Source: Bacteroidota bacterium
Lineage (GTDB): Bacteria; Bacteroidota; Bacteroidia; AKYH767-A; OLB10
Direction of reading: 5' to 3'
DNA length: 64,000 nucleotides
Assembly: GCA_016713525.1 (NCBI GenBank)
Contig: JADJOZ010000003.1
Location: forward strand, 438,198 to 502,197
How positions within the stretch are numbered: the first letter of the stretch is position 1; every line of letters begins with the position of its first letter. This document shows positions 47,241 through 57,350 of this stretch, piece after piece. The notes beneath the pieces were generated by a model. That model worked only from the letters and a program-made list of their open reading frames with translations, was not told the origin of the DNA and ran no database searches. The position numbers and the translations under genes are program-made.

Positions 47241-47912
47241 AACGCCTACTCTAAACTTCCTCTCATCATAAGTAAGTACTTTGGAAGTAATTTTCTCAAC
47301 ATATTGCCGGTTACTTTCCAGTTTGAATTTCGAATTCTGGATTAACTTTTCAAATTTATCCGGACTATATTTCGTGAATCCATAGGATGTGAATGGTAGT
47401 TTATCCATCGATTCCTCTTCTGCATAGGTTATCAACAGTTTACCGCCGGGTTTTAATATTCGGTGCAATTCATTTAAATATGCTTCAGGAGATTCCCAAA
47501 AGTAGAGTGTATTAATGGTAAATATTTTATCGAATGTTTGCGATGCAAATGGAATGGTTTGGCCTTCATAATGCACAAAAGTTGTTTGACCTTCTAAGCC
47601 ATTCTCAGCGCAATATTTTTTAGCTTCCAGATGCATGGTTTCTGAAATATCCAATCCGGTATAATTTATTCCGGGTGCCATTTTTATCAGTTTCTGTAAA
47701 TGATTCGCATTCCCATGGCCAATTTCGAGTATACTTTCTCCTGAGACCGGTTGAAGTGTTTCAAATGTATGGTCAATCATTGCTACATTAGCTTCATTCA
47801 TGATGTGTCCCATTTCAATACCCTTTTCTCCTGTAGGATTACGAAGCTGAGCAGCGATTTCCCGGATCTGTTCCACTGTCAATTCCTTATTGTTGTTTTC
47901 TGAATTCCCCAT
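47229..47912 (-). CDS. Class I SAM-dependent methyltransferase
   Basis: 227 residues. Motif I ILEIGHGNANHLQKL, motif II YTGLDISETMHLEAKK, motif IV FDKIFTINTLYFWESP and LKPGGKLLITY. The N-terminal LRNPTGEKGIEMGHIMNEAN is typical of a small UbiE/Methyltransf_11 subgroup found widely in Bacteroidota. Substrate unknown. The last codons run to the edge of a repeat. Confidence 0.87.
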
Positions 47913-47963
47913 TTGAATATTCTTGATATTTATTTTGTAAAATTAAACAGACTTCAGTTTCGA

Positions 47964-48906
47964 TCACTTCAACAATCCTTCCATCCAAAAAATCAATTCC
48001 TTTTCATCAACAATCGACCATGAGTGCGGGTGCCGTTGTCCATTGGAGCGATATCCTGTTTTAAACGATTGCATAAACTCCGCCCGCTTATTCCCCATTA
48101 ATACCAGTCGGTTTATTAGTTCTGCCGACATTTCATAATTCGATAAATGAACAGTCTGATTTCGGTTTATAATTCGCCAGGCGATGTCTACATCATGGTA
48201 AGTCCTGACTGCTATATCTTTAAGAAAAATTTCGTTTTGTGAATATGCTTTGTTCAAGCTGAAGGGAGTTAGCTTAGCATAGGTTTCGATATTCTCACGA
48301 GGAATGCCAAAATCATTCTTTATAAATGCAATTGCCCGCACTGCTTCTTCAACAGCTATTTCGGAATATTTATTTCGTGCGGTCTCTTCCAGTTGTTCAT
48401 AGATGGTAAAAATATCTATTGGAGAATCTACTGTAAATATGCCTTTAGGCAGAATAGGGAATTTATCCGGAAACTCTTTGCAAAGTTCCGTATACCTCAT
48501 GGCTATCATACCGCCGGCTGAGTATCCACCCAAAACAAAATCAGTTGGCTTCACACCATATCGGCTTATCACATCTGCTAAAATTTTAGTTATCTTTAGT
48601 TGTGTGATCGAATCGGCATATAGTTTATTACCGCCTGCACAAAATATGGTGAGTATATTTTTAGAATACGCCACCAGATGCAGTTTTGTTTCCGGAACAG
48701 TATGCTCCGGAGTCTGTCCGAAACCAGCCAGCAATACCAATACTCCTTGTATCGAATCCCTTTTTTTCAGGCTCTGCTACCAGATAATATCCGCTGTGAT
48801 TGTCTGAATTATCAAGTACGATTTTCGAAATAGTTTGGGCAATACTGCAATATTCAGCCTATTAAGACAATAAGATGAAGAAATAGCAAATTGGGTTGGC
48901 TTTCAT
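47964..48906 (-). CDS. Secreted alpha/beta hydrolase-like protein (interrupted frame)
   Basis: Main frame 47964-48740 (258 residues) begins in VLLAGFGQTPEHT (oxyanion-like strand) and has the elbow FVLGGYSAGGMIAMRY (Ser in G-Y-S-A-G-G) and SPIDIFTIYEQL. The upstream frame carries DNHSGYYLVAEPE after a one-base shift at an A-run near 48760. Further up MKANPICYFFILLS looks like a signal peptide from 48906, though two stops (TAA TAG) lie after it. It is probably one secreted esterase-like protein whose 5' end is garbled. Substrate unknown. Confidence 0.6.
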
Positions 48907-48913
48907 TTGCTGC

Positions 48914-49330
48914 TTAATTTGCAATTTTAATTTCAATTAATCTTTGAATGTCCCGAATGTTCTCGTTATCTCTGACATCGATCCTTATGCCTCGTCCTTC
49001 AGCATAGGGTTTTGCTTCCAGCAACTCTTTAATAATTTGTTCAGAAATATCACTTTGCTGTATCTGCAATACCGCTTTGTTTCCAAAGACTAATGCCACC
49101 TTGAAATAATTTTCCCTGGGAAGTAAATAAACAAGTACTCTTTTAGCATCGCTTATCCGGTAGCTCCAGCCGAATTTTTCACCTGAAAAATGCCATGCAG
49201 CAATTGCTTTCGGTGCATTTGCGCGGGTAAACGTTTCAATTTTAATCCAGGCATCATAGGTTTTACCCAATGCTTTTTTCAGATCAGCCGTTGCTGGAGT
49301 TTTGGTTTTATCTGTAAATACACTTTTCAT
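48914..49330 (-). CDS. DUF3788 family protein
   Basis: 138 residues. TYDAWIKIETF, FGWSYRISDAKRVLVYLLP, and the C-terminal YAEGRGIRIDVRD are typical of DUF3788 (a GyrI-like small-molecule binding relative). Cytosolic, function unknown. Confidence 0.8.
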   Translation of the reverse strand: MKSVFTDKTKTPATADLKKALGKTYDAWIKIETFTRANAPKAIAAWHFSGEKFGWSYRISDAKRVLVYLLPRENYFKVALVFGNKAVLQIQQSDISEQIIKELLEAKPYAEGRGIRIDVRDNENIRDIQRLIEIKIAN

Positions 49331-49460
49331 GAGGGTAGGGTAAATGGTATCTCTAAATCTAATTGTGCAGTACTTGCAAATTAACTTTAGTAATTTCTAA
49401 ATTTAACATTTACCTGATAAAATTTGGCGGTTCAATCAACCAGACTAACTATTTGAGATC

Positions 49461-51002
49461 TTAATCCTTTTTAGAATCATCCTTTTTAGAATCATCTTTT
49501 TTAGGCTCCTCTTTCTTAACCGGCTCCTGATTATCAGGTCCTTTTAAGTAGGAAGGTAGATTCAATCCGGCCATGTTGAATAAATCGTTTAATGGGGGAA
49601 CCGTCTTCATCATACCTGAAACAAAATTTGCAGTTGATGAATTCCCGTTTTCATTTTGTCCGTTGCCGGAGTCCCATACTGTGATCTTATCAATTTTAAT
49701 ATTCTTCACAGCTTCTACCTGTGTGCGTACGAGTTCAGGTAACTTCTCAATTAAAAGTAACTGGAATGCTTTATTAGGATCACCACCCGCTGCAGCTACT
49801 ACTTCCTTGTAACCTTCAGCTTGCTTGGTAAGAATTTCATACAAACCTTTCGCTTCAGCTTCCATTTTTGCATAGATCGCATCTGCTTCTCCTTTGGCAT
49901 TTTCACGAATGGTCTCTGCAGCTGCCTGTGCTTCAATGATAGCTCTTTGCTTGGCTATTTCAGCAGGTACTACAATATTTGCTATCTGCGTAGATCGTTC
50001 TCTTTCGGAACGCGCTAATTCTGCACGCTGTTCAGCAACATAAGATTCTTCCAATGCTTTCGCCTGTTGCACTTTTTCAGCTGCAATAGCAATTCGCAAC
50101 GATTCCGCTTCTTTTTCTCTTCGAAGTGCTTCAGAATTGGCAATGGCAATTTTTGCTTCGTTTTCACCCTGGATCGCTATTGCATTGGCTTCAGATGTCT
50201 TTACACGCGTATCTCGTTGTGCTTCTGCTTTACCAATGGTTTCATCTTTTACAGCTGTAGCGATACTGATTTCTTTATCTTTTTGTGTGATAGCAATTTT
50301 TACATCACGATCTCTGTGTGTTTCGGCTATCTGGGTGTCTTTTTCTCTGTCAGCTAATGCCTTTCCGGTTTCCCCGATTTTCTCCTGCTCCGCAACACTT
50401 ATTTTTGCTTCGTTAATGGCCTTTGCAGCAGCTTCTTTTCCTAATGCCTCAATATAACCCGATTCATCTTTGATATCGGTAACGTTTACGTTGATTAATT
50501 TCAATCCAATTTTCTTCAACTCGCTGTCGACATTCTTGGAAATATTATCCAGGAATTTATCGCGGTCAGAGTTGATTTCTTCAATGGTCATGGTTGCAAT
50601 CACCAAACGAAGCTGACCAAATAAAATATCCTTGGCCAGTTCCTGAATCTGCTCCGACGATAAACCAAGTAGTCTCTCGGCAGCAGTATTCATGCTATCA
50701 GTTTCAGTCGATATCGCAATGGTAAAGCGACAAGGAACATCCACACGGATATTCTGACGGCTTAAGGCATTGGTAAGATTGGCTTCAATCGACAATGGTT
50801 TTAAATCTAAAAAAGCAAAATCTTGAATAACGGGCCAGATGAAGGCACCGCCACCATGCACACATTTTGCTGATGTGCCTCCCGTACGTCCGTAAATGAC
50901 TAATATTTTATCGGATGGACAACGTTTGTACCTGGAAATTAATGCTGAAATTGAAACGAATAAAACAATAGCAGCAACTATGATAAGAATTATCGGGGTC
51001 AT
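49461..51002 (-). CDS. Flotillin family protein (SPFH/Band 7)
   Basis: 513 residues. N-terminal TM helix (about 3-23), then an SPFH domain (KILVIYGRTGGTSAKCVHGGG... to about 200), a long Ala/Glu/Lys-rich coiled coil (200-400), and a charged tail with KKEEPKKDDSKKDDSKKD. It scaffolds membrane microdomains. It lies 10 nt after an NfeD-type gene (co-transcribed), the standard flotillin-NfeD pairing. Confidence 0.93.
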   Translation of the reverse strand: MTPIILIIVAAIVLFVSISALISRYKRCPSDKILVIYGRTGGTSAKCVHGGGAFIWPVIQDFAFLDLKPLSIEANLTNALSRQNIRVDVPCRFTIAISTETDSMNTAAERLLGLSSEQIQELAKDILFGQLRLVIATMTIEEINSDRDKFLDNISKNVDSELKKIGLKLINVNVTDIKDESGYIEALGKEAAAKAINEAKISVAEQEKIGETGKALADREKDTQIAETHRDRDVKIAITQKDKEISIATAVKDETIGKAEAQRDTRVKTSEANAIAIQGENEAKIAIANSEALRREKEAESLRIAIAAEKVQQAKALEESYVAEQRAELARSERERSTQIANIVVPAEIAKQRAIIEAQAAAETIRENAKGEADAIYAKMEAEAKGLYEILTKQAEGYKEVVAAAGGDPNKAFQLLLIEKLPELVRTQVEAVKNIKIDKITVWDSGNGQNENGNSSTANFVSGMMKTVPPLNDLFNMAGLNLPSYLKGPDNQEPVKKEEPKKDDSKKDDSKKD

Positions 51003-51012
51003 AAAAATTTTG

Positions 51013-51582
51013 TTAAATGGTTTCTACTATTAAAATATCATTATTTTCTATCTTGACTACCTTCACCAAAGTTCCGGATGGAATAGTTCCATGTTCAGTC
51101 ATAGCATCAAGTTCATGAAACGATCCTTTGATGCTGATCATAATTTTGCCTTTACCTTTTTTATGTTCCGGAATTGTGAGATATACTTCAGCACTTTTGT
51201 TTAGTGCATTGGAAATCTGAAACGAATTGTTCTCTGCCAGTTTTTGTACTTGTCTGATTATGATGAAAAATAAATAGACAAACAAAACACCTACGGCCAG
51301 CGATAAAATAATGAGCAGCGCTTTATTGCTGATGGTTGCATAAAATGATATTCCGGTCCAGCTAAAACCTAATAAAAAATTAATCAGGTTTCTAAGCGAG
51401 AATAACTGAAAGGAGGAATCACCATGGCCAACATCAATATCCGCCTCCAGAGCATCCGACGCATCGGTGCCTGTAAAGGTCATAATCATTTGAATGATGA
51501 ATATGATACTTGCCGGAATTGCTACAAACCAGAACGTTTTAAGCAATACATCTAAACCTTCGAATATTTCCATAGCTGTCAA
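51013..51582 (-). CDS. NfeD-like membrane protein
   Basis: 189 residues. TM helices at about 12-35, 65-85 and 88-110, then a C-terminal OB-fold (ISNALNKSAEVYLTIPEHKKG, GTIPSGTLVKVVKIENNDILIVE) typical of NfeD/YqiJ partners of flotillin. It is the first gene of the pair. Confidence 0.88.
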   Translation of the reverse strand: MTAMEIFEGLDVLLKTFWFVAIPASIIFIIQMIMTFTGTDASDALEADIDVGHGDSSFQLFSLRNLINFLLGFSWTGISFYATISNKALLIILSLAVGVLFVYLFFIIIRQVQKLAENNSFQISNALNKSAEVYLTIPEHKKGKGKIMISIKGSFHELDAMTEHGTIPSGTLVKVVKIENNDILIVETI

Positions 51583-51895
51583 ATTTACAAGGAATTCTTA
51601 AATTTCCACAACCAATTATTCTTGCGACCAATTTTCATGGTATTTTGTTGTCCAAACTGTCGATTTCAATGCATATAAGCTTACATTGTCTTATTCCTTA
51701 AAACATGCTAGCAAGCTGTTGATTATTTTGGAATTGAATTTTTATGATCGGGAGTATTTTATCAAATTAATTGAAGATCAATTAAATATGATTGTTGCGA
51801 CATTCAATTTTAAGGGAATTTTATATGGAATTATTAAAAATCACATATTATTTATACTTTTAACATGAATCACTAGCATTTTAATTCAGCTCCAT

Positions 51896-54238
51896 ATGAA
51901 AAGATTTTTTACTTCCGCAGTATTAGTTTTTATTTTGACTTTTCCAGCAACTGCCCAATACGTAGTTATACCAGATACGATTTTCAGAAACTATCTTCAA
52001 CAAAATTTTCCAGCCTGTTTTAATACATCAGGATTGATGGATGTTAATTGTGTAGATCTTTGGTGGGTAAACGATATGATCATACCAAATATGGGCATAA
52101 CGGATCTTACTGGAATTGAACATATCAGCGGGAGTACACTCGATTGTTCCGGTAATTTATTGACCTGGGTTCCTCCAATTCTTAATTTTTCGGAAATTAA
52201 TATTTCAAACAATCAGCTGCAACAACTTACCATTTGGGGAGGCCGAATAAATTGCTCTAACAATCTACTTACTTCTTTAACTATAAATCCAAGTAATGTC
52301 AGTTCTCTTAATTGCAGTAATAATTTATTAACCTCACTACCTCCTTATGTATTTAACTGGGTAGGGGCATGGACATACTTTAACTGCTCAAATAATCAAC
52401 TTACATCACTTCCTCCGGGTTACGAGGATGCATTTACAATTAATATCGATGGGAACCAATTCACGCAATTGGATGTCTCCGGAGGTGCCAATTTGAAAAA
52501 CCTGTATTGCAGGAACAATCTAATTACAAACATTACTTTGCCCACAGGAATTTTAATCGATCGGGTGGATTGTTCCAATAATTTTATTGCATCCATACAA
52601 CCGGGATTAAAGATATCTGAATTACTGTGTTCAAATAACGCCCTGACGTCGATTCCTTATATAGTTAATATTCAAAAAATTAAGTGTAATCAGAATAATA
52701 TTTCATCCATTGCCCAATCACCTGCCAATTATCTGGATGTTTCTGACAACCCTATTGATTGCCTCCCTACACTGTATAATTACCTGCAATATTTGAATAC
52801 CTCCAATACCAATATTACATGTATGCCCAATCAACCATTTTATATTTCACAGACATTACCACTATGTCAACCTGTAGGATCGGGATCATGTGAAACATTC
52901 CCGACTATTTCAGGATCAATTTTTCTGGATACAGACGGAGATAATCAATGGGATTCAACTGAAGTGCCACTCCCGCATTGGGTTGTGCAAACCCAGCCTT
53001 TTAATTGGTATGGAGTGTCAGCAGCCAATGGCAATTACTTCATTCATGCCGATACGGGAGTGAATGTAATTACAAATGTTCTTCAGCCATTATCACCATA
53101 TTATACCATCACTCCCGCCTCTTATTCATTCAATTTTAACTCCATGAATGTAAGAGATACTGCTAATAATTATGCAGTGCATGAAATACCCGGTGTAAAT
53201 GATCTTCGCATTGCCTTATTTACCGAGCCTTTTGTGCCTGGTAATACTTCAGCTATTAATTTGAATTTCTCAAACATTGGAACAACAACACAAAATGCTA
53301 CTGTAAATTTGGTTTATCCTACCAGCCTTGATATTGTTTCTGTGAATCCTGTACCTACAACTCAAACTCCTGGAAATATTAGCTGGACTTTTCCAAATTG
53401 CAATCCGTTTTATTTAGGTCAGGCAACTGTATTTGCAAAAGTTGATACGTTGGCTCTTGCTGGTACACCATTGGCATTTTCAGCAAATATATCGCCGGTT
53501 ACAGCAGATTCCGTTCCGGGTGATAACTCGGTTTCTTTTACAGATTCAATAGTTTCATCATTTGACCCCAATGATAAACATGTAGATAAAATAACTATTT
53601 CGCCTCTGCAGGTTCAGCAATCAGAGTGGCTTTATTACAAAATACGTTTTCAGAATACTGGAACTTATTTTGCTGCTAATGTTAGCATAGTTGACTCTCT
53701 AAGCAGCTTCCTCGATCCTGCAACCATACAGGTTACCGGATATAGTCACAATTATGAAATGTTGCTGACCCAACATGGTATATTAAGATTCGATTTCAGA
53801 GATATCATGTTGCCATGGGAAGCATATAATGAACCAGAAAGTCATGGATTCATCAGTTTTAGAATTAAAGTCCGGAATAATTTACTGGTTAATGATCAGA
53901 TTCATAATAATGCTTACATTTATTTTGACTTTAATACACCCATTCTGACCAATGCGGCTATTACTACTGTTGATCTTACCAGTGGTGAATCAGAGCCTGT
54001 CAGTAAGTTTGGTTTCATTGTTTTCCCCAATCCCGCTAATGAACAAATAAATATAGTTTCATCATCTGATCAAATTCAATTTATTGAAGTAGTTGATATG
54101 ACAGGTAGAATTATTAAATCTGTCAATGGATTCAGTTCAAATAAGATAAGTGTAAATGTTAAAGGCCTTGATTCAGGTATTTATCTGGTAAAGGTGAATC
54201 GTAACGATTCCTATAGTTTAAGGTTTGTGAAATTTTGA
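51896..54238 (+). CDS. Secreted leucine-rich-repeat surface protein, T9SS type A
   Basis: 780 residues. Signal peptide MKRFFTSAVLVFILTFPATAQ. About 30-330: Cys/Asn-containing leucine-rich repeats (LDCSGNLLTWVP, INCSNNLLTSL, LNCSNNLLTSLPP, FNCSNNQLTSLPP). About 345-415: SdrD/Cna-B-like domain (ISGSIFLDTDGDNQWDSTE). About 440-560: DUF11-like. About 565-690: a second sandwich with SFDPNDKHVDKITISP and YIYFDFNTPILTN. The C-terminus (FIVFPNPANEQINIVSS, then GIYLVKV) is the type A sorting domain. Probably an adhesin on the cell surface; the partner is unknown. Frame intact. Confidence 0.85.
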   Translation: MKRFFTSAVLVFILTFPATAQYVVIPDTIFRNYLQQNFPACFNTSGLMDVNCVDLWWVNDMIIPNMGITDLTGIEHISGSTLDCSGNLLTWVPPILNFSEINISNNQLQQLTIWGGRINCSNNLLTSLTINPSNVSSLNCSNNLLTSLPPYVFNWVGAWTYFNCSNNQLTSLPPGYEDAFTINIDGNQFTQLDVSGGANLKNLYCRNNLITNITLPTGILIDRVDCSNNFIASIQPGLKISELLCSNNALTSIPYIVNIQKIKCNQNNISSIAQSPANYLDVSDNPIDCLPTLYNYLQYLNTSNTNITCMPNQPFYISQTLPLCQPVGSGSCETFPTISGSIFLDTDGDNQWDSTEVPLPHWVVQTQPFNWYGVSAANGNYFIHADTGVNVITNVLQPLSPYYTITPASYSFNFNSMNVRDTANNYAVHEIPGVNDLRIALFTEPFVPGNTSAINLNFSNIGTTTQNATVNLVYPTSLDIVSVNPVPTTQTPGNISWTFPNCNPFYLGQATVFAKVDTLALAGTPLAFSANISPVTADSVPGDNSVSFTDSIVSSFDPNDKHVDKITISPLQVQQSEWLYYKIRFQNTGTYFAANVSIVDSLSSFLDPATIQVTGYSHNYEMLLTQHGILRFDFRDIMLPWEAYNEPESHGFISFRIKVRNNLLVNDQIHNNAYIYFDFNTPILTNAAITTVDLTSGESEPVSKFGFIVFPNPANEQINIVSSSDQIQFIEVVDMTGRIIKSVNGFSSNKISVNVKGLDSGIYLVKVNRNDSYSLRFVKF

Positions 54239-54392
54239 CAAACAAATTGTATTAATTATTCTAACCTGGTAAAATTAGATATTCATAACACTAAAAATCG
54301 CAATTTTTGCAGCAATTATGCATTTAAGACAACAATTTGATCTTTAATAATGAATTATTTACCATAAAATTAAAGTACAATCATAATTTTTA

Positions 54393-54400
54393 TATTTTTG
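54393..54400 (+). promoter_or_regulatory. -7 box TATTTTTG
   Basis: TAnnTTTG match 27 nt before the next ATG at 54428. Confidence 0.5.
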
Positions 54401-54427
54401 ACAGTCTAAACTAAAACGCATTTCGAT

Positions 54428-56266
54428 ATGATCCGTAAATTACTATCTGTTTTTATTTTATGTGGACTATTATTAGTCTCCGATGCTTCTTTCGCCAGCC
54501 ATGGAATGGGAGGTGAGATAACTTATGAATGCCAGGGGAATGGTATGTTCATTTTCAGAGTCAAATTTTACAGAGATTGTAACGGGATTACTGCGCCCAC
54601 AGCTATTACCATCAGTACCACTCACGTTATAGGATCTATTGTAGCTAACCTGACCGCTCAAAACGACTTAAGCCCACAGGGATTTTTAAGCAATGGGATT
54701 ACTAGTTGTCCTACTTGTTCTGCGGGAAGTACAGGAAATCCAATTAGTGGATTGGTTGAAGAGTATATTTATGAATCTGCCCCGGTACAACTGAGTGGAG
54801 GTCCGCCCTTGAGCGGTTGGCGATTTTGGTGGGGAGAATGTTGTAGAAGTGCTTTGGTGACAAATTTAGTGAATCCCGGTAGCAATGGATTTGGTATTCG
54901 TACAACAATGTATCCATACAACGGACAAGATATGTATCCTTGTTATGATTCATCGCCTCAGTTTTATGAAAAACCCAGTGTTATTTCTTGCACCGGCTTG
55001 GAAGTTGATTATAATCATTTAACATATGATACTGAAATGGATTCGTTGCATTACGAATTTGCTTCACCATTCGATACTGATGGAACAACTACTTTCCCTT
55101 TTGCCTCCGGTTATTCCATTACCAGTCCTTTACCCGGACCACTTCAAGATCCTGCAAACATACCAGCTACTTTAAATCCTGCAACCGGTGCAATGAATTT
55201 TCAAAGTTTTACTGGTGGTTACTTTGCCGTGGTAGTAAAAGTTAGTTCGTTTAAGTGTGGTGTAAAGGTTGCGGAGGTGTTCAGAGAAATTAACCTTGTG
55301 TTAACACCAAATTGTCCCACAATTCTCAATGGTCAGCCAAATACGACACCCAATTTGCTGCCACCCTTTCAAGACCCTGTTACAGGAATGTTCACATCAT
55401 ACACTGATACGGTGTTTGCCGGAGATACAGTCAATTTTGAAATCGAATCATTAGATTTCAATCAATTTTTAAATGCAACTCCTCAGCAATTAACGTTAGA
55501 GGCATATGGTTTGCAATATGGAGCTAATTTCACCGATACACAAAACGGTTGTTTAATCCCTCCTTGTGCAACTTTAAATCCGCCAACACCGTTTTCATCA
55601 ATTCTTTTAATTTAATCATGGTTCAATTGGACTACTACAACTGCACATCTTGGATACAGTTTCTCATGTGTTCAGTTTAATAACACGTATTACTATATCA
55701 TGACCGCTCGTGATAACTATTGTCCCGCCAATGCTAAAAGGTCAGAGGTGTTTTCAATTACCGTGATGCCAAACATGCCAAAGCCTCCTGTAATTAACAA
55801 CAGCGGTGTGCTAACATGTACGCTCTCCGGATCTTATATTTACCAGTGGTTTCTCAACCGTCTGGCAATTCCCGGCGAAACAGCATCAACATATACACCA
55901 GTTCAGCCCGGAGTGTATCAGGTACTCGCAGTTGCAACTAATGGAGAAGGAAATTATTCTGATGGATACTCATACAATCCTGTTGGATTTGCATCAAATG
56001 AATTGATCAATCAGGTATCAATCATGCCTAATCCTTCCAAAGACGGCATCTTTACCATTGCAGGTGAATTGCTAAAAGATTCCAATTTCGAAATAACCAT
56101 CTCAGATATACCCGGTAAAAAAATATTCAACAAAACATACCACGAAAGCAAAGGCAATTTTTCATCTACTATAAATTTATCAGGCACGCCCAATGGCATT
56201 TACATTCTCAAAATCGTAAAAGATAATCAGGTGCTGAAAGCGGTGAAGGTTGAAATTGTTAATTAG
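54428..56266 (+). CDS. Secreted surface protein, T9SS type A (one in-frame stop)
   Basis: About 612 residues. Signal peptide (LLSVFILCGLLLVSDASFAS) followed by HGMGGEITYECQGNGMFIFR, a start shared by a large Bacteroidota surface-protein family with beta-sandwich repeats. The frame has a TAA at 55613-55615; the same frame continues without a shift (SWFNWTTTTAHLGYSF, MTARDNYCPANAKRSEVFSI) to an intact sorting domain (VSIMPNPSKDGIFTIAGELL, GTPNGIYILKIV). Either a nonsense mutation or two compensating errors. Function unknown. Confidence 0.78.
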
Positions 56267-56339
56267 ATTTGAGCCTCTTATCAGGCTTTCGTGAAATGTA
56301 GAATGTAAAATGGTGAATTTAAAATGTACAAAGTACAAT

Positions 56340-56476
56340 TCTTGTTGCCGGAAAGACCTCTGATCCTGACAAGATAAACAACTGCCGGAAGGATCTCTGA
56401 TCCTGACAAGATAAACAACCGCCGGAAGGATCTCCGATCCTGACAGATTAAACCCCCGGATCTCCGATCCGGCTTG
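56340..56476. repeat. GATC-palindrome repeat cluster (second locus)
   Basis: Three to four units GCCGGAAGGATCTCTGATCC followed by TGACAAGATAAACAAC, and a terminal CCGGATCTCCGATCCGG palindrome. Same family as 11265-11530. Confidence 0.85.
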
Positions 56477-56563
56477 AAAAAACTTCTATAGAACCACCTG
56501 CCCATCTAACCCGGCACCATCTCAATTCACTAAGCCCTCAGTTTGCAGTAGCTTCGGCAAAAA

Positions 56564-56974
56564 CTAACCTTGTTTCAGATATTGTTCCGCACTTAACACT
56601 GCAATTTCTGCTTTTTTGTAGTCTTTTAAGTTTCTGGTAAGTAATGTGGTGACTTTAAATTCTGTCGCGGTGAAGTATTGTAATGCATCTTCAAAATCTT
56701 TAAAGTCTGCATTAAGAGCCAGATCTACAACTTTTTCATTTACACTTAATACGGTAACCAATGTTTTAAATGTAAGTAGCTTTTTTCTTGCCTGAGCAAC
56801 CGAAAATTGTTTCGATAAAATGTAATTCAAGTTTGAAAACGTCAGTGATGAAACACATATTTCTAACTTGCCAGAATCTGCCAACGAAAAAAGTTTGGCT
56901 GCATATTGGTAGTAAGGCTCTCTGCCTGCCAGTAAATCTAATATAATGTCGGTATCGACAAAAACTTTTGCCAT
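56564..56974 (-). CDS. PIN-domain toxin (VapC-like)
   Basis: 136 residues. FVDTDIILDLLAGREPYY has the first acidic residue of the PIN active site; later FKDFEDALQYFTA (third Asp region) and LLTRNLKDYKKAEI (final Asp) are present. It is predicted to cleave RNA. The ATG overlaps the antitoxin stop by one base (TAATG), as in typical toxin-antitoxin operons. Confidence 0.87.
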   Translation of the reverse strand: MAKVFVDTDIILDLLAGREPYYQYAAKLFSLADSGKLEICVSSLTFSNLNYILSKQFSVAQARKKLLTFKTLVTVLSVNEKVVDLALNADFKDFEDALQYFTATEFKVTTLLTRNLKDYKKAEIAVLSAEQYLKQG

Positions 56975-57222
56975 TATTTATATTTTCGGGTAAGAAAATC
57001 AGCATATTCCTTTTTGGAATCGTATTTTTTAGGAAGCTTTATAATACCTGATAAGCTCTTAACCGTTGGTGTAATTTCCTCCTTTTTATCTGAAGGTCTC
57101 TCAGTTATGTGATGCAGGTAATTTTCAATTAGCTTCGATACACTGATCTTCTTTGCCTTGGCATAAATTTTTGCCTTTGCTATCACAGATTGATCTAACT
57201 TCAACGTTAACTTTGAATCCAT
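56974..57222 (-). CDS. DUF6364-type antitoxin
   Basis: 82 residues with a ribbon-helix-helix N-terminus (SKLTLKLDQSVIAKAKIYAK, then KKISVSKLIENYL) and a disordered basic C-terminus (LPKKYDSKKEYADFLTRKYK) that would bind the PIN toxin. ATG 57222 is chosen; an upstream ATG at 57273 would add only a hydrophobic stretch. Confidence 0.82.
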   Translation of the reverse strand: MDSKLTLKLDQSVIAKAKIYAKAKKISVSKLIENYLHHITERPSDKKEEITPTVKSLSGIIKLPKKYDSKKEYADFLTRKYK

Positions 57223-57350
57223 AGTGGTATTTATACGTACAAATATAATGAAAATATACGTATAAATGTTCAATTTACTTCAAAAAATTACATTCGTATT
57301 TTTTAGAGCATTTTTGTATGATATTGGTAATCAATATAATAATTGCAATA

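Noticed and set aside
48403..48807. 134-codon + strand ORF
   Set aside because: Antisense shadow of the hydrolase gene, which has a G-x-S-x-G elbow on the other strand.
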